Virus record (IMG/VR): IMGVR_UViG_3300010399_000001
Coordinates: 51,047-115,046 of that record
DNA length: 64,000 nucleotides
Origin: a virus
Direction: 5' to 3' (one strand)
Program-made: the position numbers and the translations under genes
Part shown: positions 1-6,694 of the stretch, piece after piece
How the letters are laid out: every line of letters starts with the position of its first letter
Position numbering within the stretch: position 1 is the stretch's first letter
The notes under the pieces: generated by a model
Seen by the model: the letters and a program-made list of their open reading frames with translations, nothing else
Told to the model about the DNA's origin: nothing
Databases searched by the model: none

Positions 1-490
1 CGGCCTCTCGCGCCAGGCCGCGCTCATTCCGGCCATAGACGCGCTGAGACTTCTTCTTGGCTAATGCCCTTAGCCCATTGGCTAGGACCTCTAGCGCTTC
101 GGACTTGCGGCTTGCGGGGCGGCAGCAGCCGTCGCAGCCGTGGACCTGCCAGACATCGCGCCTGTCGTACCGCGCGAGCCAGTCCAGAGAGTCCGGGTCG
201 GGATGACCCACCCCGTGCGGGCAGATGCGCTCGCTCAGGGTCAGCTTCATCCCGTTGCGTACCACCTGGCGATCCATGCGGTGAACCAGCGGCCAGTGGT
301 TCATGTGGTGATTGGAGGGATTGTGGATGCAGCATCGCTGCCCCGCGCAGACCGAGGGGCTGTGGGTGTGCAGGACCGGACGACTATGGATCTCCTGATC
401 CGGACCATCCTTGCCGAGGATGGCGCTGATTTGATAGTCGTCGAAGATCATTGCATTGGCGATCCTGATGCCATCCCATGAACCGGACAT
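1..490 (-). CDS. Conserved phage protein of unknown function, 3' end beyond window
   Basis: Reading frame starts at ATG 488-490, right after the TGA (493-495) of the upstream HAD gene, and stays open to base 1, so at least 163 residues are present and the C-terminus is missing. The sequence is rich in Cys and His: CCIHNPSNHH in the middle, ERICPHGVGHPDPD further on, then CDGCC. These could bind metal. Proteins with this His/Cys pattern are common in actinobacteriophages but have no assigned function. It looks like the third gene of the minus-strand operon that starts at 1993. Confidence 0.75.
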   Translation of the reverse strand, partial: MSGSWDGIRIANAMIFDDYQISAILGKDGPDQEIHSRPVLHTHSPSVCAGQRCCIHNPSNHHMNHWPLVHRMDRQVVRNGMKLTLSERICPHGVGHPDPDSLDWLARYDRRDVWQVHGCDGCCRPASRKSEALEVLANGLRALAKKKSQRVYGRNERGLAREA

Positions 491-492
491 GC

Positions 493-1029
493 TCACTGCC
501 TGCTCCCCTCCGCCCATCGGCGGACGTTGCCGAGGTGCTTATCGGTGATACCGGTGCGAGGACTGACCGGCTCGTAGAGGGTCGGCGCGATCATACGGTC
601 CCGCATTCCGGCCTCGGTCAGATCCATCGGGGTGAACTCGTCATCCAGCCATGCGTACGGGCGATGGCGGACATACTCCTCCACGCTCGGCCGCTTCCAG
701 ATCCGCAGGGGATCGCCCCGCTGCCACACGCACTCGATGGTCGGTAACTGCGGCAGACCCAGGATGGGGGCGATCAGCTTGTTTGCCAGATCGTTCCACG
801 CGGTAGCCCAGACTAGATCCACAACGTCGGTCAGCTCAAGAAGCTGCCTGCCGTGATCGGGATTGAGCCACACCCGGATGCCACCCTTGACCCACGGGCG
901 GCCGAGTGGATCGGTGAATGCCCCGCTGAGCAGGCGGTGCGTCTGGAATCCCGGCGGCCTGCGGGTCGGCTTGGCCGCGTAGGGGTTGAGCGGACCGTCC
1001 ACATCGATCAGCAATAGCGGCTTGTTCAT
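493..1029 (-). CDS. HAD-superfamily hydrolase-like protein
   Basis: 178 aa. Starts at ATG 1027-1029, overlapping the end of the Pnkp gene. The N-terminus LLLIDVDGPLN is HAD motif I (DxDG), expected to carry the nucleophilic Asp; AWLDDEFTP near residue 135 could supply the late acidic motif. Members of this type occur widely in actinophages as 'HAD-like' proteins of unknown substrate. Coupling to the kinase/phosphatase upstream suggests a nucleotide or RNA-end related role, but that is inference. Confidence 0.7.
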   Translation of the reverse strand: MNKPLLLIDVDGPLNPYAAKPTRRPPGFQTHRLLSGAFTDPLGRPWVKGGIRVWLNPDHGRQLLELTDVVDLVWATAWNDLANKLIAPILGLPQLPTIECVWQRGDPLRIWKRPSVEEYVRHRPYAWLDDEFTPMDLTEAGMRDRMIAPTLYEPVSPRTGITDKHLGNVRRWAEGSRQ

Positions 1030-1030
1030 C

Positions 1031-1993
1031 TCAGAAGTCTCCGTACTCGACCTGGTGGCAGGGCAGCTTGTAGACCAGCCGCCACAGATCGACCACCTGG
1101 TTGCGGTCGTCATAGACGGCCTCGACGTTGTAGCGGCCTCGGATGTTCTGCTCGAACAGCTGCGACTTGACCACGAAGTCCGGCCGCCTGTCCCCAGTGG
1201 GGCGCATGTGCAGGTCGCTGTACTTGATGTTGTGGGCTCGCAGCCACGCCTCGGTCTGCCTGCGGTACTCCTCCTGGCGGCCGGACAGAAGGATGATCTT
1301 GATCTCGCCGTCGACGTACGGGTAGATGTCGATCAGATTGGCAACTGCCTCGTTCAGGCTGTCGGTCTCCAGCTCCTCCAGGTCGTAGGGACCCCTATCC
1401 GCATGCTTCGCCAGGGTGCCGTCGATATCGAACAGCACGCACCAGGGCAGATCATCGTCGATAACGCAGGGCTGAACTGGGCGGATCAGGTCACGCCACT
1501 CGTTCATCCACTCATCGGTCAGCTTCCAGCCGTCCTTGCGGGTGGACTGATGGCGCTCCCACATACCCCGGATGACCGACTCGCCCACTCGCTCCCCATC
1601 GCGCCGCCCGGCGTCCACGGCGATGCACTCCTCGACCGTCATATCAGTCAGGTCGTGAACCCGGAAGATCACATTGCGGGTGGAGAGGGTCGTGCGGTAC
1701 CGATTGGGCAGCTTGTAGCCCATGTGGGTGTTGTCGATCACCACGTCGTATCCGGCGTCCACCGCGCTCATGACGCCGCGCAGCATGGCCTTCTGAACCA
1801 CCTTCTCGATGGCGTCATCCCATCTGGGGATGCTCATCATCCGGCGGTAGTCGTCCAGATTGAAGCGCATGGCCGAGATGCTGCGAGCGTACGTGCTCTT
1901 GCCAGAGCCGGGCAGGCCGTGCATCACATGGATCACCACCTCCTTACTGGATGGATCGTGACGCGGATCAGCCGCGAGATCGTAGACGCGCAT
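1031..1993 (-). CDS. pnk: T4 Pnkp-like polynucleotide kinase / 3'-phosphatase
   Basis: 320 aa, two domains in the order of T4 Pnkp. Residues about 20-170 are a P-loop kinase (VMHGLPGSGKSTYARS, Walker A); residues about 185-315 are a HAD phosphatase (VLFDIDGTLA). In T4 this enzyme heals RNA ends by adding a 5'-phosphate and removing 2',3'-cyclic or 3'-phosphate, before ligation of tRNA cut by anticodon nucleases. No RNA ligase is visible in the window. Start ATG 1993 has GGGAG upstream; promoter-like motifs lie at 2031-2055. It is the first gene of the leftmost operon, directly downstream of the TROVE operon terminator. Confidence 0.88.
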   Translation of the reverse strand: MRVYDLAADPRHDPSSKEVVIHVMHGLPGSGKSTYARSISAMRFNLDDYRRMMSIPRWDDAIEKVVQKAMLRGVMSAVDAGYDVVIDNTHMGYKLPNRYRTTLSTRNVIFRVHDLTDMTVEECIAVDAGRRDGERVGESVIRGMWERHQSTRKDGWKLTDEWMNEWRDLIRPVQPCVIDDDLPWCVLFDIDGTLAKHADRGPYDLEELETDSLNEAVANLIDIYPYVDGEIKIILLSGRQEEYRRQTEAWLRAHNIKYSDLHMRPTGDRRPDFVVKSQLFEQNIRGRYNVEAVYDDRNQVVDLWRLVYKLPCHQVEYGDF

Positions 1994-2030
1994 AGGTGTC
2001 TCCCGTCAGATGCAAGCGCTAGAGCGCTCC

Positions 2031-2041
2031 TAGCTTTATAT
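2031..2041 (-). promoter_or_regulatory. AT-rich element ATATAAAGCTA upstream of pnk
   Basis: The 11-base string tagctttatat here is repeated exactly at 63541-63551, in both cases just upstream of a minus-strand gene. On the minus strand it contains TATAAA, a plausible -10 box. Possible second promoter or activator site. Confidence 0.4.
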
Positions 2042-2046
2042 AGAGT

Positions 2047-2055
2047 ATTGTAGCA
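2047..2055 (-). promoter_or_regulatory. Extended -10 promoter motif TGCTACAAT for pnk operon
   Basis: Minus strand reads ATGCTACAATACTC, the full consensus shared by nine sites in the window (TGn + TACAAT hexamer + CTC). It would start transcription near 2040, giving a leader of about 45 bases before the pnk start at 1993. Confidence 0.65.
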
Positions 2056-2081
2056 TGTGCTTTAGATGAAGCTTGGATGTG

Positions 2082-2121
2082 CAGCTGCCCCGCTCTCAGG
2101 CCTGCGAGAGCGGGGCAGCTG
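2082..2121 (-). terminator. Strong hairpin at end of TROVE operon
   Basis: A perfect 16-bp stem (2082-2097 with 2106-2121) with an 8-base loop lies 12 bases after the TROVE stop. There is no clear T-run, so it may act as a terminator or as a 3'-end stabiliser separating TROVE from the pnk promoter. Confidence 0.65.
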
Positions 2122-2132
2122 TATCAGCTCTG

Positions 2133-3797
2133 TTAGAAAGGCCAGCTACCATCACCGGCAGACAGCGAGGCCAGCATCGTGAACACCTTGTCGGAGAACC
2201 CGCCGATCTCGTACCGGTTCGGCTTGCTCGTGTCGATGCTGGATGCACCGTAACCCGAGGTGTTGATGCCGAACATCGGCACGCGGTCCGGAATGGCCTC
2301 CGACACGCTCATACCGCGCACCTTGCCGATCGCATCGTAGTAGCCGACCGAACCACCACCGGGGTAGTGGAACGCCTGCATGTCCGAGACGATGACCACC
2401 CGATCATGACCGGAGTAGCTGGCCTTGAGGGCGGCGACCGTCTCGGTACCGTGACCGACCGAGCCGACGCGCTTGCTGAATCCCTCGATGTCGCGCAGCA
2501 GGCTGCCGCCGTTCTTGAGCGGGTACTGGAAGACTCCGTTGGCGAAGCCGACCAGGTCCACATTCTTCGGACCGCACTTACGCGCGATCGCCACGCCGAT
2601 CAGAGCGCCGATATCGACATGACGGATGCTCGACTTGGCCGAGACGTTGCTGTGCATCGATCCGGAGGTGTCTACCAGGACCAGGGTGCGGCCCGGCAGG
2701 TTGGGGATGTTGGCGCATGCGTGACCCAGCGCCTCCTCCAGCGGCTGACCCCAGCGCAGCGAGTTGAGCGAGCGGTAAGCCGACAGGAACCGGTACGGGA
2801 ACTGGCGGGACTTGGCCACCTGAGCCGGGTCGCTGATGCGCGAGGCGACCTTCTCGTAGACCTCCTTGCCAAGCTTGGCCTCATCGAAGTTGCGCAGGTT
2901 GCGCAGCAGCGCCATGTAACCCATCGACGGGATGATCGCCTCCCAGGCGATGCGATCCATCGGGCCCTGGAGCCAGCCGGACAGCGCCTCCCAGGTGATG
3001 CCAGCCTCACGCAGCCGCTCCGCTGCACCGGAAGCCTTGACAAAGCTCCGGCGCTCAGCGAGGGGGAGGGACAGCAGCTCCTTGCGCTTGCGCAGCATCG
3101 TCAGCGACTCGGGGATCTCCTTGCCGCGCCCGTGCCTCTCGTCGATGATGTGCTCGAACAGGTCCCCCTGCTCGGGCGTGACGAATGCGGCGTTGAACCG
3201 GTCGACAGGGTGCACCATCTCGATCACGTCGGCGAAGCGCACACTCTTGTCCGGCGAGTCGTACTTGGAGTACGAGTACTCGCTGTAGAGGCGGCGCACC
3301 GCATCACCGGTACCGCGCTTGATCGAGATCGGGATGCGGTTGCGGCCATAGTTGGCGATCCAGTAGGCCAGCAGCTCCCCCGGCTCGTCGGCGCGAGAGC
3401 ACGCCAGGGAGATCAGGCGGCGGTTGATGCCGACCGGCACATCGTTGCGGATATCGGTCGGAGCCATGAGCGTGCGGGTACGCACCGCCTCGGCGGCGAT
3501 GACGATAGACGCGGTGCGCATGTTGGCCTCGTTGCGCAGCCACGGGATGAAGCCCAGCAGCCACTGCGGGTCCTCGCGCGCAACGGCGGCGGCCAGCTCC
3601 TTCAGGCGCTTGGCCTGGTCGCTCTTGGACTCGTAGAACTTGTCCTCGCCCATGTAGGTGACGGCCAGGATGAACAGGTCGCTCTTGGCGTCACGCTTGA
3701 ACGCCGCCCCACTCTCGAAGGTGGTGGTCTTCTCCCCCGTGGTGCGCACCGGCCCGAGGGTCGCAGTGCCACCCGAACGCTTGTTGAATCCAGACAT
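2133..3797 (-). CDS. rsr: TROVE-domain protein (Ro60 / Rsr orthologue)
   Basis: 554 aa, close to the bacterial Rsr length. The N-terminal two thirds is the helical TROVE (HEAT-like ring) domain. The C-terminus is a von Willebrand A fold with an intact MIDAS: LVDTSGSMHS (DxSxS), a Thr in GHGTETVAAL and an Asp in VIVSDMQAF. Ro proteins are RNA-binding rings that hold Y RNAs on their surface and misfolded RNA ends in the cavity; with PNPase or other nucleases they act in RNA quality control. Seven Y-RNA-like units lie immediately upstream on the same strand. The ATG at 3795-3797 is preceded by GAGGGG, but that Shine-Dalgarno is inside a terminator hairpin (3799-3827), which implies control by attenuation. 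Confidence 0.93.
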   Translation of the reverse strand: MSGFNKRSGGTATLGPVRTTGEKTTTFESGAAFKRDAKSDLFILAVTYMGEDKFYESKSDQAKRLKELAAAVAREDPQWLLGFIPWLRNEANMRTASIVIAAEAVRTRTLMAPTDIRNDVPVGINRRLISLACSRADEPGELLAYWIANYGRNRIPISIKRGTGDAVRRLYSEYSYSKYDSPDKSVRFADVIEMVHPVDRFNAAFVTPEQGDLFEHIIDERHGRGKEIPESLTMLRKRKELLSLPLAERRSFVKASGAAERLREAGITWEALSGWLQGPMDRIAWEAIIPSMGYMALLRNLRNFDEAKLGKEVYEKVASRISDPAQVAKSRQFPYRFLSAYRSLNSLRWGQPLEEALGHACANIPNLPGRTLVLVDTSGSMHSNVSAKSSIRHVDIGALIGVAIARKCGPKNVDLVGFANGVFQYPLKNGGSLLRDIEGFSKRVGSVGHGTETVAALKASYSGHDRVVIVSDMQAFHYPGGGSVGYYDAIGKVRGMSVSEAIPDRVPMFGINTSGYGASSIDTSKPNRYEIGGFSDKVFTMLASLSAGDGSWPF

Positions 3798-3798
3798 G

Positions 3799-3827
3799 AA
3801 AAAACCCCTCTCGTCTTGACGGAGGGG
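3799..3827 (-). terminator. Intrinsic terminator / attenuator abutting TROVE start codon
   Basis: On the minus strand CCCCTC pairs with GAGGGG, with an inner CGTC/GACG, followed by six Ts, one C and then the TROVE ATG. This is a canonical Rho-independent terminator placed between the Y RNA array and TROVE. The 3' arm GAGGGG is also the only good ribosome binding site for TROVE (7-base spacing), so the hairpin can block both elongation and initiation. Confidence 0.75.
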
Positions 3828-3835
3828 AAAGGCAT

Positions 3836-3986
3836 GGTAGCGCCCGAGATCAGAAGTCGGTGGCGGTGTTTTCAGTCTTATGCTCTACCTGACTGAGCTA
3901 CCCCACCCGAAGGCGGGGGCAGGATTCGAACCTGCGACCGTAAGATTAGCAATGAAGTATCCGTCACCTGCGCTTCGGGCGCTGCC
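3836..3986 (-). ncRNA. Y RNA-like unit 7 (YrlA-like), full tRNA-mimic module
   Basis: Ends pair over about 12 bp (3975-3986 with 3836-3847, one mismatch). The 5' strand carries CCGAAGCGCAG and GGATACTTC, the 3' strand CTGATCTCGG, as in all units. Inside, in 5'-3' order on the minus strand: T-arm with a 5-bp stem and TTCGAAT loop (3919-3935), a perfect 7-bp acceptor-like stem closed by a TTCG tetraloop (3901-3918), and a D-arm GCTC/GAGC (3882-3898). The tRNA-like order is therefore circularly permuted, with no free acceptor end. A 5-bp stem TAAGA/TCTTA joins it to the Ro stem. Last of seven units, directly before the TROVE attenuator. Confidence 0.8.
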
Positions 3987-3994
3987 AAAACCTT

Positions 3995-4081
3995 TCCCGA
4001 GATCAGTGTGAATGGCGGTATTATGCCTCGAACTACCATGTGAAGGTTATTGAGAAGTAACCGTCATTCTGCGCTTCGGGA
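3995..4081 (-). ncRNA. Y RNA-like unit 6, reduced module
   Basis: Has the conserved 5' strand (CCGAAGCGCAG, GGTTACTTC) and 3' strand (ACTGATCTCGG), with a terminal helix TCCCGA/TCGGGA. The internal module is only about 35 bases and keeps a GGTAGTTCGAGGC segment, but no complete T-arm or acceptor hairpin can be drawn. It may be a Ro-binding stem without a tRNA mimic. Confidence 0.6.
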
Positions 4082-4094
4082 TGAAGCCTTTGGT

Positions 4095-4204
4095 CCCTCC
4101 GAGATCAAGATGGCGATGGAGAGCGGGACTTGAACCCGCAGAATTCCGTTGCTTAGACAGAATCATTCAACCAATGAAGTAACCATCACCTGCGCTTCGG
4201 AGGG
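4095..4204 (-). ncRNA. Y RNA-like unit 5, partial tRNA-like module
   Basis: Terminal helix of 8 bp (4197-4204 with 4095-4102). Conserved CCGAAGCGCAG / GGTTACTTC and TTGATCTCGG are present. Inside are a short D-loop-like hairpin, an extended TTCTGT/ACGGAA hairpin and a T-arm GCGGG-TTCAAGT-CCCGC followed by TCTCCATC, but no partner 5' acceptor strand. It is less tRNA-like than units 3, 4 and 7. Confidence 0.6.
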
Positions 4205-4217
4205 TGAAGCAGTAGAT

Positions 4218-4370
4218 ATGGACATCCCCGAGATCGAGTCGACCAAGGTAACGTTAGGCGCTTTAGGCCACTAAGCTACCCCCGGATGAGCCCAGGGGGC
4301 AGGATTCGAACCTGCGATCTCCCGCTCCCAATGCGAAGTAACCCTATGTCTGCGCTTCGGGAATGTCCAT
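4218..4370 (-). ncRNA. Y RNA-like unit 4 (YrlA-like), full tRNA-mimic module
   Basis: The clearest unit. The ends form a 14-bp helix (4357-4370 with 4218-4231, one G-U) and the pairing sequence differs from the neighbouring units. The module has a T-arm (4299-4315), a 7-bp acceptor-like stem CCCCTGG/CCGGGGG (one G-U) closed by GCTCAT, and a D-arm with GCTT/AAGC. The sequence joining T-arm and Ro stem contains GCATTGGGAGCGGG, which could fold as a proline-type (TGG) anticodon arm, and the first acceptor pair is C-G as in bacterial tRNA-Pro. The mimicry may therefore derive from a real tRNA. Confidence 0.82.
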
Positions 4371-4382
4371 AACAAAGCAGGG

Positions 4383-4530
4383 GATGCGGTCCCGAGATCA
4401 ATTCGGCTGGGAGGTGTTTAACGTGCTGCCATTGCACCACCGGCCCAGGAGTGGACCGGACAGGATTCGAACCTGCATCTCTCCATTAGAAGTGAAGTAA
4501 CCCCTTATGCCTGCGCTTCGGGGCCGCATC
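4383..4530 (-). ncRNA. Y RNA-like unit 3 (YrlA-like), full tRNA-mimic module
   Basis: Ends pair over 13 positions (4518-4530 with 4383-4395, one mismatch). The conserved Ro-stem strands are present. The module has a T-arm with TTCGAAT loop, a 7-bp acceptor-like stem CCGGTCC/GGGCCGG (one G-U) closed by ACTCCT (4440-4459), and a D-arm GTGC/GCAC. An ACTTCTAATGG string resembles an arginine UCU anticodon loop, but its stem partner is poor. Confidence 0.8.
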
Positions 4531-4559
4531 TTCTCATTCTCTATTCAGTTGTGAAAAGC

Positions 4560-4692
4560 ATCCCGAGATCAAGCCGGTGAACGAAAGCGCATTGGACCAC
4601 TCTGCCACGACCTGCCTGCACTAGTCAGACAGGCGCTGGGATTCGAACCCAGGTTCTCTGTGAGAAGTAACGCTCAACCTTCGCTTCGGGAT
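4560..4692 (-). ncRNA. Y RNA-like unit 2, tRNA-mimic module with irregular acceptor stem
   Basis: Terminal helix of 7 bp (4686-4692 with 4560-4566). The conserved strands read CCGAAGCGAAG / GCGTTACTTC and CTTGATCTCGG. The T-arm CTGGG-TTCGAAT-CCCAG is perfect. The acceptor-like stem CGCCTG/CAGGTCG needs one bulged base. The D-arm (GCA GAGTGGTCCAA TGC) is of the long-loop Leu/Ser kind. Confidence 0.72.
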
Positions 4693-4704
4693 ATGAAGTT
4701 TGAC

Positions 4705-4783
4705 AGCTCCGAGATCAAGTCGATGCCAGGCGTTGGTGTCTAATTTACAGTTAGAAGTAACCCGGCTTCTTCGCTTCGGAACT
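4705..4783 (-). ncRNA. Y RNA-like unit 1, minimal module
   Basis: First unit of the array, 79 bases. Ends pair over 8 bp (4776-4783 with 4705-4712). The conserved CCGAAGCGAAG / GGTTACTTC and CTTGATCTCGG flank a single hairpin TCTAA-CTGTAAA-TTAGA, which has the form of a tyrosine GTA anticodon arm, with no T-arm or D-arm. It is either a reduced Y RNA or a decayed copy. Confidence 0.6.
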
Positions 4784-4815
4784 GAGACTAAGCTACCGTG
4801 CTCATCGGCTAAGTG
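4784..4815 (-). other. tRNA 5'-half-like remnant before the Y RNA array
   Basis: On the minus strand this short stretch contains CACGGTAGCTTAGTC, which looks like the start of a tRNA (position 8 to D-arm) without a matching 3' half. It may be the leftover of a tRNA gene from which the array evolved, or part of the leader. Confidence 0.35.
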
Positions 4816-4821
4816 CAAGTC

Positions 4822-5601
4822 CTAACTGATGTGCCTGGCGAAGAACGCGGCGATCTCGTGGGTGTCCTCGTCCGGTACCGACGCCAGGAAGCATCCTGCC
4901 ACAGTGAGGGCTGAGTCCAGATCGTCATTAGCCAGAGCCGTGGCGATCTCGTACCCGGTAAACGAGACTCCGTCGATGCTCAGACCCCCATACGGAGCGG
5001 GCCCCGAGCTGGCGATCGCCGCCTTGGCCAGGCTGATCAGAACGCCGAGCTGGGTGTTCATCAGCCCGTCCGTACCAATCAGCGCCCTCCAGATCTTCTT
5101 GAAGGACTCCATGTCGTCCTTGGCCGACACAAGCTCCTGGTAGGCGATGTTGGAGGTCTCGGCGGAGTTGTGCGCGACCTCCTCCATGATCGGGCGCAAC
5201 ATGCTGATCAGCGCACCGAACAGCAACCGGGCGTTACCCTGCGGGTTGGCCTCGACATACCGCCAGATCATGTCGCCGAACACCTTGCTGTTCTCGGGCG
5301 AGGGCGTATTGCGCGCCATGTCTAGGAACGGCGGCACGTCCTTGGCGATCTGCGAGTAGTGCGCCTGATCCTGATTCAGGAACTCCACCGCCTTCTCGTT
5401 TGTATAGTCCTTGCCGACCCATACGCACAGCGCGCCGATAGAGCCCATGACCTTGAACTTCGCGGCCGGGTCCCCCTTCAGGGCGTTCGCCTCATTCAGG
5501 CCCCACCATGCAGAGCAGGCGAGCATCCCTTCGTCGCCGCTGTAGAAGCGGTACATGAGAGAACGTATCTCTTCGGCGAGATCTCCATGCGTCGTCCCCA
5601 T
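4822..5601 (-). CDS. Unknown protein upstream of the Y RNA array
   Basis: 259 aa from ATG 5599-5601, which has AAAGGATG upstream; a longer reading frame exists but lacks this site. Mostly helical by composition, with no signal peptide, no membrane segment and no motif I recognise. The stop is only about 40 bases before the first Y RNA unit and no promoter is visible between them, so the Y RNA array and TROVE may be transcribed from this gene's operon. Confidence 0.65.
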   Translation of the reverse strand: MGTTHGDLAEEIRSLMYRFYSGDEGMLACSAWWGLNEANALKGDPAAKFKVMGSIGALCVWVGKDYTNEKAVEFLNQDQAHYSQIAKDVPPFLDMARNTPSPENSKVFGDMIWRYVEANPQGNARLLFGALISMLRPIMEEVAHNSAETSNIAYQELVSAKDDMESFKKIWRALIGTDGLMNTQLGVLISLAKAAIASSGPAPYGGLSIDGVSFTGYEIATALANDDLDSALTVAGCFLASVPDEDTHEIAAFFARHIS

Positions 5602-5622
5602 GAGGACCCATCCTTTCGAAGC

Positions 5623-5654
5623 GCGGCGGACCGATGCGTACACCGGTCCGCCGC
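5623..5654 (-). terminator. Hairpin between 5666 and 5601 genes
   Basis: 11-bp GC-rich stem (5623-5633 with 5644-5654) in the 64-base gap after the ParB-like gene. There is no T-run. Likely a terminator or mRNA 3' end. Confidence 0.5.
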
Positions 5655-5665
5655 AAAGCCGGTGC

Positions 5666-6526
5666 CTACCTGCGAGGCTGGGGGAAGTTGTCGTTGGACA
5701 GTCCACCCTGCGGGAGCTGGAGCTTGTACCGCGACGCCTTAGAGCGGTACGCGTTCCATGCGTAGATGATGAATGCGATGTACACGTCGGACGGGATGCG
5801 CCGGTGCTCCTTCTGGCGACGGTCGTTCTCGCGCCGGATGCGGTCGCGCAGCACCAGGATCGGGTGATTGGCCTCCAGCCCCGCTCCGTCGCACAGGCGC
5901 TCCAGGAAGTACGTGCCTTCCACGGGATTGCTGTTCATCAGCAGCCAGTGCACGAAGGACAGGATGGAGGCGTGCACACCAACCTTGCGGTAGTTGGTGA
6001 TGCCGTAATCCACCGACACCCGCAGGTGCGGGTACCGGGCGAGCACGTCCTCCAGTTCAGAGTGGCTGGGGCGCAGGCCACTACCGCCCTGGACGTAGCA
6101 CCCAACCTCCCATAGGGCGATACGCCGCAGCGCCGCCGACAGGGTGGAGTAGTGCGACTCGCCAGCCAGGTTCAGCTGGTCACGGAACGCCCTCGGGCGG
6201 CCCGTATCGATCACCTTCTGGTCTTCGATCGAGGCTCCGTAGTGCACCAGAAGCTCTACGGTCGCACCAGACTGCGCGATAGCTGCCAGCCGGTGCTGAC
6301 CATCCACGATGACAAGGCCGCCATCCTGGGTCCTGGCGAACTCGACGGCCTTGGCGATGCGACGCCAGCGACCAGCGAGCATGTCGCGGGCGTACTGATC
6401 CACGACGGACTGGGAGATCGTGCGGTTGTGGCCGTTGCGCGTCTCCAGCCACAGCTTCGCCATGGCGGGAGTGACCTTCACCCACTGCGGGGCGGTCGGA
6501 GGTTCAGATTGAATGGCCTTGGGCAC
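5666..6526 (-). CDS. ParB/DGQHR-type DNA- or nucleotide-binding protein
   Basis: 286 aa if GTG 6524-6526 is the start, which has AGAAAGG upstream; the frame runs further but without a ribosome site. Residues about 55-70 read GLVIVDGQHRLAAIA, the signature of ParB/Srx-like and DGQHR-domain proteins. The C-terminal half is helical with RIRRENDRRQKEHRR. Actinophages often carry such proteins; roles in CTP binding, nicking or modification are known for relatives, but none can be assigned here. A consensus promoter lies at 6588-6596. Confidence 0.7.
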   Translation of the reverse strand: MPKAIQSEPPTAPQWVKVTPAMAKLWLETRNGHNRTISQSVVDQYARDMLAGRWRRIAKAVEFARTQDGGLVIVDGQHRLAAIAQSGATVELLVHYGASIEDQKVIDTGRPRAFRDQLNLAGESHYSTLSAALRRIALWEVGCYVQGGSGLRPSHSELEDVLARYPHLRVSVDYGITNYRKVGVHASILSFVHWLLMNSNPVEGTYFLERLCDGAGLEANHPILVLRDRIRRENDRRQKEHRRIPSDVYIAFIIYAWNAYRSKASRYKLQLPQGGLSNDNFPQPRR

Positions 6527-6587
6527 GTCATGCCTTTCTAGTGATGCTCTCGGCAAGCTCAGCATGTCAATCCCTGAGCATGTGAGC

Positions 6588-6596
6588 ATCGTAGCA
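6588..6596 (-). promoter_or_regulatory. Extended -10 promoter motif TGCTACGAT
   Basis: Minus strand ATGCTACGATGCTCA fits the shared consensus. It lies about 60 bases before the GTG start at 6526 and back-to-back with the plus-strand motif at 6680. Confidence 0.6.
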
Positions 6597-6679
6597 TAAT
6601 GAATATCACCGGGCAAACATCTGAGCGCATCTTTATCTCTAGCTATTGATATCGCAAGGTGTGCGCTATGCGCGCAATG

Positions 6680-6688
6680 TGCTACGCT
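6680..6688 (+). promoter_or_regulatory. Extended -10 promoter motif TGCTACGCT
   Basis: Plus strand TGTGCTACGCTGCTC fits the consensus. Transcription would begin near 6695 and run through the folded non-coding segment before the RNase H gene. Confidence 0.6.
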
Positions 6689-6694
6689 GCTCTC

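Noticed and set aside
24-335. Minus-strand frame MLHPQSLQ...
   Set aside because: Out of frame with the better gene 1-490, which has conserved Cys/His motifs and an overlapping start.
2073-3896. Long plus-strand frame opposite TROVE
   Set aside because: It is the mirror of a well-supported gene; the translation is Arg/Asp/Val-rich low-complexity, typical of antisense frames in GC-rich DNA.
3836-4783. Array read as seven tRNA genes split by a repeated small intron or ribozyme
   Set aside because: Acceptor strands pair inside a unit, 3' strand first, not across the repeated element. The conserved parts and their variable flanks pair to enclose each module. No hammerhead, twister or group I core was found.
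3836-4783. CRISPR-like repeat array
   Set aside because: Repeated parts are two separate conserved blocks with variable spacing (20-60 bases) and each is part of an RNA helix; there are no uniform spacers or cas genes.
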